The notes beneath the pieces are model-generated. The model searched no databases. It was not told where the DNA came from and was given only the letters and a program-made list of their open reading frames with translations. From Mesodorylaimus sp. YZB2_4 (Eukaryota; Nematoda; Enoplea; Dorylaimida; Dorylaimidae), in assembly GCA_030248295.1 (NCBI GenBank), contig JASANH010001643.1, positions 682,001 to 746,000 of the forward strand: a stretch of 64,000 nucleotides of DNA, given 5' to 3'. Below, piece by piece: positions 47,506 to 60,151 of this stretch. The translations under genes were made by a program, and so were the position numbers. How positions within the stretch are numbered: the first letter of the stretch is position 1; each line of letters starts with the position of its first letter.

Positions 47506-50500
47506 TCAACGATTGAGCAAACGAACGCTCGGAGGGCCGTTTGACGCCACAACTGACGATCGTACGCTCGAGGTCACACTTTGCTTCTCCTTTTTTTTCA
47601 CTAATCTCTTGTAGGCTAGTTTCTGAAAATAGGATGCCTTGCGTGCTAGCAATTGGGAAAAGGGAATCAAAGCAATAGAAACCAATTCATTTTGATGGGG
47701 ACAGATCGAGGCCTGTGTCACTGATAACGTTAAAAGCCAGTTTTCCAGAAACGTCTTTCCAGGAATGCTGGAACATCAAACCGACTGGTCTGATTAATTT
47801 CAGTTTCAGCGAAGCAGTTAGACTGGTCGGTAGATCGATATTCTGCCTTGCATTGGGGGGGGGGGGCAGAATATCGATCTACCGACCGCCAGGCACGCTG
47901 GTCACTGATTGAACAGGGAGGCCCCGTCGATGCTCTACGACTATTTGCACCTGATGTAAAGCATGCGGAACCCGGTAATCAATTTCTGGGCCACTGCTGT
48001 AAAAATAAATTTTTGAAAGGAGTGTGAAAATACACACCAGTGATTTCGCAGACCGTACAAAGTGAGACTAAAAGCCTGAGGCACCTGGAGCTCAGGGTTT
48101 TAGTCGCACTTGATTTACAGCCGAATGTAAAAAATCGATAATCAAGCATCGCAATTATTATCGATTTTTCCCTCTATAATACAAACATATGCGCCCCTGC
48201 ATACCTGCTTGAATATCTTGGCCATGAATCGATTCGTAGCCAGGTCGGATTCTTTCTTTTGCTTGTTTCGTCGAGCCACAGTTTCGGGTAGCTGCTCGTA
48301 TTTCCTAAAAACAGCCATTTCTCAGCGACAAGCATTTCCAAAACAGCTTCCTTTTATGGACTCAACTATGTATCCTCAGGAAATAAAAGCGGGGAGAACA
48401 TATTTGAATAATAGATCAGAACAGGTCCCGGACCCACAAATAGGGGCTGCCGACCCTGAGTTGCCCGCCTACCTGAGAAACGGCCCAAACAGCCAATCGA
48501 GGTTCTGGCGAGTGCTGTTGATGCTACATGCACTTTACACTATTTCTGACTGCACCAGCATGTAAAGCATATAGTCTCTACCTCTGCTTCTGCCCGGGTC
48601 GTGGCAGGTGGGTAAGGTGCCTGTCTCACGCTAGGTTCGCACTTACAGGGAAGGGTTCGGCCCCCGCCTGGATAAAAATTGTGTCCGATGCATGTGTTCC
48701 TGAGCTCTCGAGTGTGCTGTTATAGCCTATGGACAGAGTATGACATGACACGACTCAATCAGTGCCTGGTCATTCAGTGGGACAAAGAGGGTTGCTGACA
48801 AAGACAGGGTTGGACCACGGTTCGATCAGTGAATCATGTCTGCTCTCTCCAGTCATTCTTGAAATCTATTATTACCCTCTCCCATCTTACGAGAGTTCAA
48901 AGGAGCATTTTCCCAACATTGAAATCCCTACTTACATTTTACTAGCCCTGAACATTTCCAAACGTGAGAATGCACTGGGCTGAGGCAGTTCATAGAGAAT
49001 GAGCTGCTCGCAAGCATCTTCCATGCGCATCCGACCGTGCGCCACATTGTCAGCCAATTCTCGGATTCGTCTGGCCGCTTCGGCTCGTAACTCGCTGGCG
49101 GCCTTGATCTTGTCTTGACGAGATATAGAACGTTCAATAAACTTGGCCTGTCGTTCCACAAACGCATTTTGAAGCTGGAAAAGATAGCGTTAGGCACAGG
49201 AAAGGGTCCGCCTTCCACAGTTACATCATCAAATCGAAAATATGCCCAATTTAAAAAGGGAATTTACGAGTATAAACAAAGCTTACACCCAACTGACCCA
49301 CTTCCATAGGGCACAGATTGATCAAAAGTTGGATCGATATCGATATCACGATACCGTCCTGTGTCCTAGATTACTGTGCATGTGGCCCCAGGTGCTTCAT
49401 TTCAGTATCGATATCGATCGAACGCTAGACGGTTTAGGTGGCTCGATGCCAGATGCTAGGTGTGTTGCGTCTGCGTTGTAGCCTTTCCCATCTACCTCTG
49501 ACTTACTCTTTTTCCCACTAGTGCCTACCATATGTCTGAGCCTTTACCGTTAGTGCCAAGTAAAACTGTGAGATCTATCGGCTGTGCCTAACATCCACTG
49601 CGCTGCAAACAACAAAAATGGGCACTCTTTCGAAAAAGTAGCTAAGCTAGTCTATATTCACACTCATCGCCAGAGCAGCCCGTCCAACCCAGCACAAAAT
49701 AAGTGAAAATCCTTACAACACCCCAAAAATTCATGCTTACCGGCCTGACTTGCTCGATTTCTTTCAATCCCTGCTCTTCTTCACTTTTCTTAATATCAGC
49801 GGACACGAAAAAGGCTACACTAGGTCTTGCAGTGAGCCTCGACGAAACTTGTCTCCGCCCCGAAGCTGTGCCCGTCGAATGACCACCTTGTTCTCCCTCC
49901 GTGCCACTTCTCGCGCTCGAATTCGTATCCCATCGTTTCCTTTGCTTTCGACGTTCCAACGACCACGATCGTCGACCATTGTCGCTGCCACCCGTTGATG
50001 AACTATCCAACACCAACTTCAATGCATCCTTGTCAATCAGGCCATTCAAGTGGTCGAGTTCATTAGCGCCTTGTCCCACATCAACCGATTTCGACTTTCC
50101 CGCTCTCATATAATACAATTCGTTATCGCCTTCTCGTTGATCGTCCATTAATCGAGCCGATTTCGACGCCGACACACCGCCCCTATCAGCAGCACGGGAC
50201 GCAGCTTCTCCACCCATCGGGATATCATCATCATCAGCACCATTCATGGAATGCGGCGTCAACTTGAGACCATTGGTTTGACCAGCGGCAGTTGTTCCAT
50301 GATCGCGTTCTCCACCTGAAGTCGATGACGATCCCGTCGCTCGCTTGCCCAGATGTCCCATCAGCGCCTGTTTCATTCGTAAATGTTGTTGCATCAATTC
50401 CAACAAAAATGCGTCCTCGAAACTCGTAGAATTGGCATCGACACTATTACTTCTCAGAGAATTAATAACCACCTCGTTCAAATCGGCCGAACATCGTCCA

Positions 50501-52882
50501 TTCTCGCCCACTCGTCTTCGATTCGTAGCATTGCGTACAGTCGACGTGGTGGATGAAGAATTGGAAAACGAGCCATGTTGCATTCGGGGCGTGGAATTGA
50601 GTTTAACTAATAAATCTTCCAAAGCTTCTCTTTTCGCTCTTTCTCTTTCTAATCGTCGTTTATAAGATTTCCTTTGCTCTCGTAAGATTGCTTTTAATTT
50701 TGTCGAATCTAGTTCACTGGCCGGGTGCTTAGATACGGCCTCCATTAGTCTCGAAATCGAATCAGGAAACGCGTGTTGGCCTGTTAAATTTGTTTCTCCA
50801 TTTTTCGCATTCGAATTCGATAGCATTTCGTTGCCACCGTTCGTCGTAACGGGGACACGTAGAGGACCGTTTCTCGAACTATGCTTACCCGGTGGCAAAG
50901 GAGGTAAGCTACCGCCGTCTTCCGCCACATTAGTTCGAGACCAAGCACTTAATCCAATGTCGCCACTACGAGCAGACGAATTAATGCCGTAGGCGTCTGG
51001 TCCGTTAGCGACAGGAAATTGCTCTCGTGGGAAAGGCGTACGCAGCCACGAAGCCGGTGCCATAAACCGTCCGTCTTGACCGTTATTAGCATCCGTCATA
51101 GCATCGCTTAAACCGGCACCTGCAAATACGAATATGTCTTATCAATACAAAACACCAACATATTTCATGCCACTAACTCGAAAACAAAACAAGCTCTGAG
51201 CACTACGGACACTTACGTTGAAAAGAATTTAGAAGAGCCGAGAAACGAGAAAAATATGCATTTTCGTTTGCCGAATTTGCATTCGCTGACAAGCTGAAAA
51301 ACCAAAACGCATACTGTATTATGGCGTGTATGTCAACACGGAAAAACATCATAAAATAAGATGGAAGATGACCCAGCAAGTGACTACGTCAATGTTTGAA
51401 GGATGGATAGGTATGAACGTCAAGAAAATGAACCCTTGTCAAGACGCGAAAGTGCTAGTATGTGGCCAAGTGCGCAAGATTAGAATTAGCCATCAAGGCA
51501 CTATTGCAAGAAGGCCTATTGCTCCCACTCATTTTCACATGCTACATAGGTATCCATTTTAAAATCGGTGTTATGGCCATCATTATTGCGGCAGTGCACA
51601 ATCATGCATTCATGGAAACCTGAGGGGACACCTGGCCGAGAGGGTAAGTACACCCTACCCACACAAAACAATAAACAACACAGCACAGCACGTACCCATC
51701 TCGCTGCGCTGCATCCACATCGGCCAAAAATGATTGCCCCTGCCGTCCATCATTCCGATCAGAATATTGATTGCCAGATATCGGACGATTCAAAGGGGCC
51801 AAAACGGGCTCCGATGACCAAACTTTGCTTCTAGACGACAGTGGGGACGTCAAGGGTTGGAAAGAGATCGTGTCGCACGTTTGGACTTGTGCGGGTGGCA
51901 ATCGATAAAAGGAGGCGATGCTAACATCGGATAAGCTTGGGGTTTGCGAATATGATTGACGTTCGATATTGGTAGATGATCGATGATCATCTTGATCGGG
52001 AATCGATATCTGGGGCATTTGATTGCTTTCACTCTCGTTCGCTACCAAATTTATATTTCGAGCCAATGGTTCGATCGATACAAATTCATCGCCGCGTGTC
52101 GATTCGTTGTTATTTCGATTCGATGGCGATGCTGCAGCGACGCGTAATCGATGAAGGCGTTTCGCCATGGCCAAAATTGCGCTGCTTCCTCCATCCGAAG
52201 TAGACGATGAGGAGGATCGATGAGGCGAAGGCGGTAATGAGAAATTTGCATTCAAATTTGTCAATTTAGACGTTGCTGCGGGATCAAGCGACGAACAAGT
52301 TACGGCCGCAGGCATAGTTGAAGCGGAATATTCGACTTGTTTACGAGACGAATTGGCCAAAGTTGAGGAGGCGGATCGAGTCGAGGGGTAATTCTCTGCC
52401 GAAGAGCACCTTCGTTGGTTTTCTTTACATTTTTCCGGTCGTTGAACCCCACTCGACGTTTTGCTCGACTTATCTACTGGGATAATAGCTTTCGAAAAAA
52501 GCGCTTTCTCACCGGCCTCAACTCGGTCGAGATCGTTCGGAGTAAAGTAATACTTTTCGTAAGCGAGATGGAAGCGTTGCTGATTTTTCGAACTTCCTAC
52601 GGGCACCGTCGGACGAGAGCTTTCTTCGGCACCACGGGATCCTTCGCCATAGCGCGATAGCATACTAGCCTCGTTGATAGCAGCATCTCGGCTAACGGCC
52701 TGTGAGAACCGGCCGTGGGAAGTCGTCGTCGTCGGCACTCTAGGAGGTCCTCCATCATCGCCGACTTGGCTTTCCAGCTGCCCTTGCGCACCACTGACCG
52801 CCCCCTGTCGCCGGTCGGATGTCGACCACAATAGCGACGAAGTTGACACACTCTTTCCAACATTAGGCACCAGATTCGACAT
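47506..52882 (-). CDS. large disordered protein with possible ALMS-like C-terminal motif
   Basis: Six exons whose phases all agree: 51696-52882, 51217-51293, 49741-51119, 48936-49174, 48205-48304, 47506-47622 (about 1,032 residues). Most of it is S/T/N/R-rich low complexity. Structured pieces are a short helix NENAYFSRFSALLNSFQRAG, a basic coiled coil LREQRKSYKRRLERERAKRE, and a conserved-looking C-terminus. The C-terminus reads IRELADNVAHGRMRMEDACE, then KYEQLPETVARRNKQKKESD, then NRFMAKIFKQKLAYKRL. The LPE...NR..A..FK pattern recalls the ALMS motif of ALMS1/CEP295-type centriolar proteins, but this is by eye. Exon 1 starts at ATG 52882; an exon farther upstream is possible. The last two introns hold perfect hairpins. 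Confidence 0.6.
47825..47887. repeat. perfect 23-bp inverted repeat with G-rich loop
   Basis: The left arm 47825-47847 is GGTCGGTAGATCGATATTCT plus GCC. The right arm 47865-47887 is its exact complement. The 17-nt loop contains a run of G residues. It lies in the last intron of the minus-strand gene above. Confidence 0.92.
48060..48111. repeat. near-perfect 21-bp hairpin
   Basis: The left arm 48060-48080 and right arm 48091-48111 pair at 19 of 21 positions (AAGTGAGACTAAAAGCCTGA... and CTCAGGGTTTTAGTCGCACT...), with a 10-nt loop. It is in the same intron as the 23-bp inverted repeat. Confidence 0.8.
48595..48680 (+). repeat. tRNA-derived fragment
   Basis: A-box-like GTGGCAGGTGGGTAAGGTGC and B-box GGGTTCGGCCCCCGCC at tRNA-like spacing. 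The acceptor stem does not close, so it is not a functional tRNA. It lies in an intron on the opposite strand. Confidence 0.5.
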
Positions 52883-53758
52883 AGCCACCAATATTCTTCT
52901 TTAAACTTACTAAATTATCTGACCGCCCGGAAACATTAATTTTCCAACGATAATCACCGTCCGCGCCAAAAAAATATAGCAATCCAGGGATCGTCGAACG
53001 ATTCGAGGAAGCCAGCCATACATGCGAGACACCGTGTCCTAAAAAGGCAAGCAAGGGAGATCGATGAGCAGCGATCGATTCGAAACTGCTCGATTATCCG
53101 CAGTCCCGTGCAAACACGGCCAACATTGTCAAGAAACACGAAGTGTAGGCGCGGCACGGCTTCGTATCCACGCGCGCGAGACCCACATATCCTTACATGG
53201 AGATTCGTACAAACAGCAACAGCAGCAAATCAAATCAATTTTTATTAGTCACGACGCCGCGCGCACATCAATCTGAGAAGCCGCCTTGGCATCACGCCCA
53301 ATGCCCGACATTGCCAGAGGCAGTGTAAAGTGTAGTCAAAAGAGCGTAAAAAGGAGAGTGTAAAGTGAAAAGACAGTCACCTCCGCCCCGCCTAAATGAG
53401 GCACTGGCATCTTTACACTGCCCGAAGGATTATATTACACTAGTATGGTAGAATTTGGGTTGCATCAGGCAGTAATTGACCATGTATTCAGATCGAAGAA
53501 AAGCAACATTATTTTAAAATTATAGCGAAAAAAGTTTTGCAAGAGCTGTTTCGAACAAGGAATAGCGCAGAGGGGTGAAAGTTCTGGATTCATATGAATC
53601 TGAAACTATATTTTACCCGTCGGGGTGAAATGGGGGAGTTGCGCAAGAATGTCCATTGCAGATTCTGTCGATCCGCTGGATGGTCGTCCGTCCGTTGTCT
53701 TCCCTCTGCCACCTTTCTTTGAAACAAAGTTCTTTCAATTTATCACTGCGTGAACAGG
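52883..53758. other. divergent region, disordered-protein gene / GLRX3
   Basis: An 876-bp gap between divergent genes. A 12-bp perfect inverted repeat, GGCAGTGTAAAG (53319-53330) and CTTTACACTGCC (53411-53422), brackets a 104-bp MITE-like segment. The open frame at 52954-53157 was not convincingly coding. Confidence 0.5.
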
Positions 53759-55858
53759 ATGGCGAGCGATGGCGATCCAATCCCAAATATCATCTCGAAT
53801 GAAGAATTTCAGAGACTGGCCGAAGGGTAAGTGGTCAACTTCAACAAAACTTAAAAAGGCGGGAAAATGTTCTTTATGTTTCCTTTAGATCCATTGTCGT
53901 CTTGCATTTCTGGGCGCCATGGGCCGATGCGTGCAGTCAAATGAACAGTGTTTTGGCGGAACTGGTGAAAGACAATGAATACCCAAATTTGAAATTTTTG
54001 AAGGTATGAAACTCTGCGTGGCGAAAAAGTGGCAGATACCTACCACACATAGGCTAGTTAGGGACCATAGGGCTTCAGTTCGGCTGGCTTTGAGTGACCT
54101 CTATGACGTACTAAGCCTTTTAGTTCGCTGATTAAGTAAAAACGCGTCTATAACGCGTTTTCACGTACCTAATCCGCGATAACAGTAGACTGGTATCTTG
54201 CTTGTATCCTTAATAGAAGAATCTTCAGATCGTACTTCATGCATGATCAGATGATCGGGCTTTCTGCGGATCGGAGAAGATCAACCGCAGATATATTGAT
54301 TATCCGTTCTGTGAACAAGACCTGCAGTCTCTGGCTCCTAATCCTGTTTTGGCTTTGACACTTGGGTTTTTCTAACTAGGCTATTCATAGTATGTGTTGG
54401 GCATCCCACCATGGGCGTAAGAAAATTTAGCAATATCACTTTAGCCATTCAAATTCCTTTTTAGGTAGAAGCTGAGAAAGTGCCCGAGGTTTCATTACGA
54501 TACAAGATTGTTGCTGTTCCGACCTTCATTTTCGTAAAAGTACGTTTTAGGAGTGGTCATTTCAGCGCGAGTAATTGAGACACCTATATCGTTCAGAGAA
54601 AATTGGCTTTTATAAATCCAACAGGTGGAAAATAATCAAAGTTTGATTTTGATTCAGAACTTGCAGCAGTTTGATCGAATTGACGGAGCTCACGCGGCCG
54701 AGCTGACAAAGAAAGTTCGTCAATACAACGCTAATCCAGAATCCATCGCAGTTTCCGGCGTTGCTCAGTCGAATACGGAAACAGCAGCAAATTCCAGCAA
54801 AGTTCATCCTCAGGAAGAATCAAAAGAAGTAACTGCAATCAGCTTTCTGTACACAAACAATCAGCTTTCTGTATTCGAACTCCTCTTCAGGCTCCAATCG
54901 CGAGATTAAAGTCATTAATTAATAGTCACCCATGTATGGCTTTCATAAAAGGAACCCCCGATCAGCCTCGTTGTGGTAAGCAAACAGTTTAAAATAACGT
55001 CTCATGATTGTAATGTAAAAAACCTCGATTTTTAGGTTTCAGCAAGACGTTAATCGGATTGCTCAACGAGCAAAATGCGGATTACAAAACTTTCGACATT
55101 CTATCAGATGAAAGCGTCAGACAAGGTAAATCTCAGATCGAAACGTACGTTGACCCCCCAGCATGGACGTATCCGATCCGATTGTTGGATCGGCATCAGG
55201 ATTCAGGCCTTGGGTTGGACCGGTCGATGCTGGTCGAAGTAGTCTTTGATTACCGACCCCGCCTTTTAGGCCTCAAGGAATATAGCAATTGGCCGACCTA
55301 TCCGCAAGTGTACATCAAGGGCGAACTGATCGGTGGCTTGGATATTTTGAAAGAATTGTTAGAATCTGGCGAGCTGGCCGATAAATTGCCAAAGAAAGTT
55401 TCCTTGGATGAAAGGTTAAAGGCATTGGTTAACAAGGCCCCGATTGTGGTATTCATGAAAGGCTCGCCTAGTGAGCCTCGTTGCGGATTTAGTCGAACCT
55501 TGGTGCAAATTCTTAACGAAAGCGGGTAAGAAATGACTGTTTCCTTTGTTTATAAATTCAGATTTAGGTCATTTCAGGGCGAAGTACGATACGTTCGATA
55601 TTCTGCAAGATGAAGAGGTCCGTCAAGGTTTGAAAACCTTCAGCAATTGGCCCACGTATCCTCAAGTCTATGTGAAAGGCCAGTTGATCGGTGGGTTAGA
55701 TATCATTAAGGTATGTGCTCCTTTTACTCGCAAAAAAATTGATGATTTCCCCCTCAGGATTCTGTTTCTTTTTCAATCTGACCCATTTCTTTCTAAAATT
55801 GTTTCCTTTTTAGGAAATGAAGGAATCGGGTGAATTGCAAAGCGCGTTGTCGGTGTGA
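53759..55858 (+). CDS. GLRX3: GLRX3 (PICOT), multidomain monothiol glutaredoxin
   Basis: Nine exons: 53759-53826, 53889-54003, 54465-54539, 54625-54828, 54891-54975, 55036-55125, 55270-55525, 55578-55710, 55814-55858 (about 355 residues). GLRX3 binds a bridging [2Fe-2S] cluster with BOLA2 and supplies iron-sulfur clusters in the cytosol. It has an N-terminal thioredoxin-like domain ([17 protein letters not shown]), a linker, then two glutaredoxin domains. Both carry the monothiol active site PRCGFS; the first is split by the intron after 54975. Both contain NWPTYPQVY and LIGGLDI. The thioredoxin site is WAPWADAC, with only the second cysteine, as usual in this family. Intron 55126-55269 is 144 nt and has no in-frame stop. 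RRN3 follows 196 bp downstream. Confidence 0.96.
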
Positions 55859-56054
55859 TAATAGATTCGGTTTTTTGATTTTTTGGTTCTGTTTGCTTGA
55901 TTGACAGTAAAATAATTTTAAAATAGTTGCTGACTGTTGACTTATTTATGGTTGAAACACCATTTTTTCTGTGTTCAGCTTTTTTAAAATGATTTTCCAA
56001 TTTGTGCTTGGTTTTTCAGATGTAACCAAGTTTTTTTTAAAAGTCGGGCATGAA

Positions 56055-59000
56055 ATGGCTTTAAACAAGGATTACGAAGTGAATCAGAAGCTGCTTGAGC
56101 TTTTACGGGATGGAGGAAAGGTGAGTAATGTGGGGTTTAGTTTGCCTTAGAGGGTAGAGGTTACAAAATTTAGAAACCACGAAGTAGAAACGATGAAATA
56201 TCAATCCTGATCGAGAGTCGAACCCCCACCGCAGGCGTTTTGTACACTTGACCTAGTCTCGCTCGGGGTCGATGTTCTCAATCTTATTTATTGAATAATG
56301 GGTTATATATTTTAGGGAAGCCGAAATATTGTTGCGGTTATTGGCGCTGCATTTGCGAATGCTCCTGTAAGTGGTGGTGTGCCCAGATTTGAGCATGGAA
56401 GATGCATCGTGTCTGATTTAGGATCCGATATTGGTCAAGTTGATGGTTGATTTACGTGCACTTGTTCCGTTGTTGGATGAATGGAGGAAAGACGCTGTCC
56501 AATGCATTTTGGTAAGTCGAATTGGGTGGGATTGGAATGCCCTTGGATGGACTGTGCGTGAAGAGAGTGGGGACTGATCTAAGATGCTTCTTGGGGTTTT
56601 GGGATAAGGTGTCCTGAGAAATAGTGCTTCTGTCAGTGGCTAATTGTCTGGGATTCACGACGGCTGATCTGCACTGTGCTCACCACGATGTAGGCAGATG
56701 GGGTCGGCAGCTGGTGGTGTAGGGTTGTGCCACACAATGCAAGAAGGACCGTGGTGAAGACAGGCTGCCACCAGGAGTGATCTTTAAAATGAGAGGTACA
56801 CAATAGACTACACGATCTTCTGGTCCACTGTCTTCAAGTGGTATGGCAATTTTGTCGGATGCTCTCACTACTACGACCCTGTGAGCCCATGGGGGGATGG
56901 ATGAACGCTAGTGGACAGGCTTGTTGATCTGGTTGCCTTGTGAAAGTAACCTTCAGTCAGACGATGAGTGGTCAAGCCATGAGTGTGCATCAGGATCTAG
57001 GACGATGTCTGCTGCTAACAGTCGTTGCAGAGGGTCCTAATGCGAGTACATCTGGGTGGGATTCGGGTTGAGGTTTTGATGCATGGCTTTAATTGCATCT
57101 CACATGTTGGATGTATTTGCCCAAGTCACGAGTAAGGCATGGTGATTAGATCCCAATAGTGTAGCTTTCTTGCCCAGTCAGGATAAGAATTCTAACGTGG
57201 GGTCTTTCTTTCAGGCGATGAACTGGTCGACGAAGAGCGATGAAGTGATCGAAGAACATTTGCAACTGCTCGTAAGCATAGCGGCGGCACATGCGTGCCA
57301 TTTGGATGGCGTACTTCGATTCTTCGCGAAGAAGTTTTTACCAAGTATGTGTCTGGGGAGTCGACTATGGATTTTGGATAGTGAATATTGGCTTCGTGGT
57401 TTAGTTTCCCCAACGACCGAGAACTTGGAAGAATACGATCAGAAGATGTCGGAGGTGAATCAACGATCGTACGATGAGGCGCACAAGGGACTAGCACTAA
57501 TTTTGGAGATTATGCCGACGTAAGTCAAGTTTGGTTAGTTTGGTGTGCTCATTTGATCCCAGTCGGCTGGTTACAGATGCGGACGTAGTCTGGTCAAGAT
57601 ACTGAGAGAAACGTACCCGTATATGAAACGGCATATAATCTTACTGCGGGATTATTCAAGGAATTTGTTGATGGTTACGTCGTACGCGTCTCATCTAAGG
57701 GTCGATATTTTACGGATAATTGTAGACGAACTAATCAAATTGGACGTAAGTGAGCGTTTTATGGTTTACGGGTCTCACTCGAGATACGGGTTTCATTGTC
57801 AGGTTGTGAGATTCAGAATAGGCAGGTTCGAATCTCACTCAAAGCTAGAGTTTTTGTGTGCGTACCTTGGCTGCTGTACCCTTTTCCAGTCAAACTTTGC
57901 AAAAGCAAATGTCGAAAGTGACTGGCATTGTCCGCTCGCAGATGGGTTATGCCGAGAGGCTTGATCTGATGGTGTGGCGTTTAGTACAAATGAATCGAAG
58001 TGGCTCGATTCCCGCTCAAGAATCGAGCTCTTTTGTGTCTTGATTGCTGATATGATCGTAAGGGTATTTCTCTTGGAACTCATTGGAGCTCCTTTTCAGA
58101 CCACCTGCAGCCAAGAGGCGTTGGAAGTAGCGGCGAATCTTTCGACTACCTCGTCGAGTGATGTGGAAATGTTTCATTTGGTGAGTGTGGAAGATGCTAC
58201 CGCCATTTTCGTGCTCCTAGCCTGTTTTTTAGGAAGCCGATGAGCAAAGTGCCCAAAAATCGAACGTAAAGGAGATACTAGATATGAGGACAAAGTTGGA
58301 CGTGTGTTTGTACGATATTTTCAAGTATTTATCATCGCTTCGGGAAGAAGAAGAAGAAAAGCTAGCGGCATGTAAGTGGTTGCAGTGGCTTACTCTATTT
58401 CTTTGCAACATAAGTTGGGTGGAATTTGACGTGTAAAGGCTGTTTGAGAGACTTCTCTAAGGCCTTAAGCCAAATTTGCCTAGGTCTGATGATTGAGGAT
58501 TCCCATCTAGTGTGATGCTAGAAGGCAGACTACTAAAAGATGCTGTAGGTTTTCATATGTACGCTGTTGAAAGTCTATACATGCATCGACGCAGTTTGCT
58601 AACGTCGAACTACCTGGAGGGTGTCTTATTGAGGTGGGCTAAGCTGTATTGCTTTTAGTTTACACCGACCTATTGACTATATTCGAATCGTCAGTGCTAC
58701 CTGTATATTCAAGTCATCACGTACAATTCCTGTGGTTCGTGTTTTGCAGCTATGAAAAGGTGAGTTTGCTATTTGCTTCTCATTTGTTGGATCAAGATCA
58801 TTTTCTAAAGCGTTGATTTTCAGACCCTGTCAAAGCGCTTTCTGAATTGGCTTTGGATGCACGTACAGACGCCGTCGATTATTTCTTCTGTGAGGCAGAA
58901 CGCAGCGTCCTATTTGGCCAGTTACTTGGCTCGAGCAACGTATTTGGATATCAGGTGAGCTTAGTTATTTTGGACAGGATTCACTATCTCATTGTGGATA

Positions 59001-60070
59001 CATGTGAATTCATGTGGCCGCATTTCTGATTATGAGTACAATGAGCTAGTGATCCATGATCTCATCGTCAGTACTTGTGAGATAGTGTCACTACTCATTA
59101 TCAGTGCAGTGTGTCGTGATAAAAATGTCTTGCATGGGCAGTCAGGAATGAGTCTAATGGGAGTTTTCTTTCAGTACGCTTACGGCTTATGTTCAAGCAT
59201 GGACGAATTGGATACACGCCTATATTGGTAATCAAGAAGGCGCTGGTGGGAAAGAGAACGCTTCAGTTCACAGCACATTCTACAGCTTGTGCCAAGCTGT
59301 CTTCTATCTCGTGGGATTTCGAGTGAAAGAGATTCTAGCGATGAGAAACGGTAAGGATGCGTGGGACTGTGGTGTTTTATAGAGGGTTGAGATAAAAGCG
59401 GATTCGCGAAATTAAAAATTTAAATTCTTGCGGGAAATGTTCATTTGTTGAACCTAAAGGATGTTGTTTTTTGTATTTACACAGGTCACGAATTTTTGAA
59501 ATCGCTCAATCTTGACCGAGTCGTGACATGCCGTCTGAATCCGTTGAAGTATTGCTCAGAGAAAGTAGTCATTAATTTTGCGAATATTAGTCGGTAAGTT
59601 GGCTATGCATGTTTGGTGAATAAAATTACTTAGCTGTATCTTTTCAGGAATTATCAATTCGCGTTTTGCTACACGATCTTGGAACGGAATAGGCGGAGCT
59701 CATTTTTCGAACAGAGACGAACTGGAGTCGCCCCGAATCAACTGGTCGAATGTTTTTTCCCGTTTGATCCGTTCCTTCTGCCCAAGTACGTTTGTGGTGC
59801 CTTTTAGGATCTCCGGCACGGTGTTTATGAAGCGCTTGTTTCAGATCGATCGAATTTGTAAAACCTTTATATCGCGAGTATGACGAGGGCTATTTGGAAT
59901 CGGAGACGTCACATGTGAGTGTTACATCGCGGAAGACGGAAGACGATGTGGACGATTTCCTCGAGGGCGAGCTAATGGAAATGTCGCCGAGAGGTTACGA
60001 CATGATGTCACCAACTGCTCGAGAACTCATGTTCAGTTACAGTATTTCGCCTGGATTCAAACATGGATGA
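56055..60070 (+). CDS. RRN3: RRN3 / TIF-IA, RNA polymerase I initiation factor
   Basis: Fourteen exons in phase: 56055-56120, 56316-56366, 56422-56511, 57215-57344, 57405-57519, 57577-57745, 58100-58180, 58233-58371, 58659-58759, 58824-58954, 59175-59350, 59485-59593, 59648-59785, 59845-60070. RRN3 bridges RNA polymerase I to the promoter selectivity factor and couples rRNA synthesis to growth signals in the nucleolus. HEAT-repeat signatures include DPILVKLMVDLRALVPLLDE, MKRHIILLRDYSRNLL, SIISSVRQNAASYLASYLAR, FYSLCQAVFYLVGFR and NYQFAFCYTILERNRR. The FFPFDPFLLPKSIEFV block and the acidic DDVDDFLEGEL near the end are conserved. TTTTTCAG at 56012-56019 lies 35 nt upstream of the ATG. AATAAA is at 60109. 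An intron at 56512-57214 is longer and unexplained. Confidence 0.95.
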
Positions 60071-60108
60071 AAGTGAAAACACTCTGAAATGAAAATGGAC
60101 TAGGATTG

Positions 60109-60114
60109 AATAAA
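60109..60114 (+). terminator. poly(A) signal of RRN3
   Basis: AATAAA 38 bp after the stop; the convergent FDXACB1 stop is at 60152. Confidence 0.7.
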
Positions 60115-60151
60115 ATGAGGATACGTTGATAGAGAGTAGCACAGAATGGCA

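Noticed and set aside
55059-55529. 156-codon ORF as one GLRX3 exon
   Set aside because: The middle 48 codons match no glutaredoxin and are bounded by consensus splice sites, so it is an open intron.
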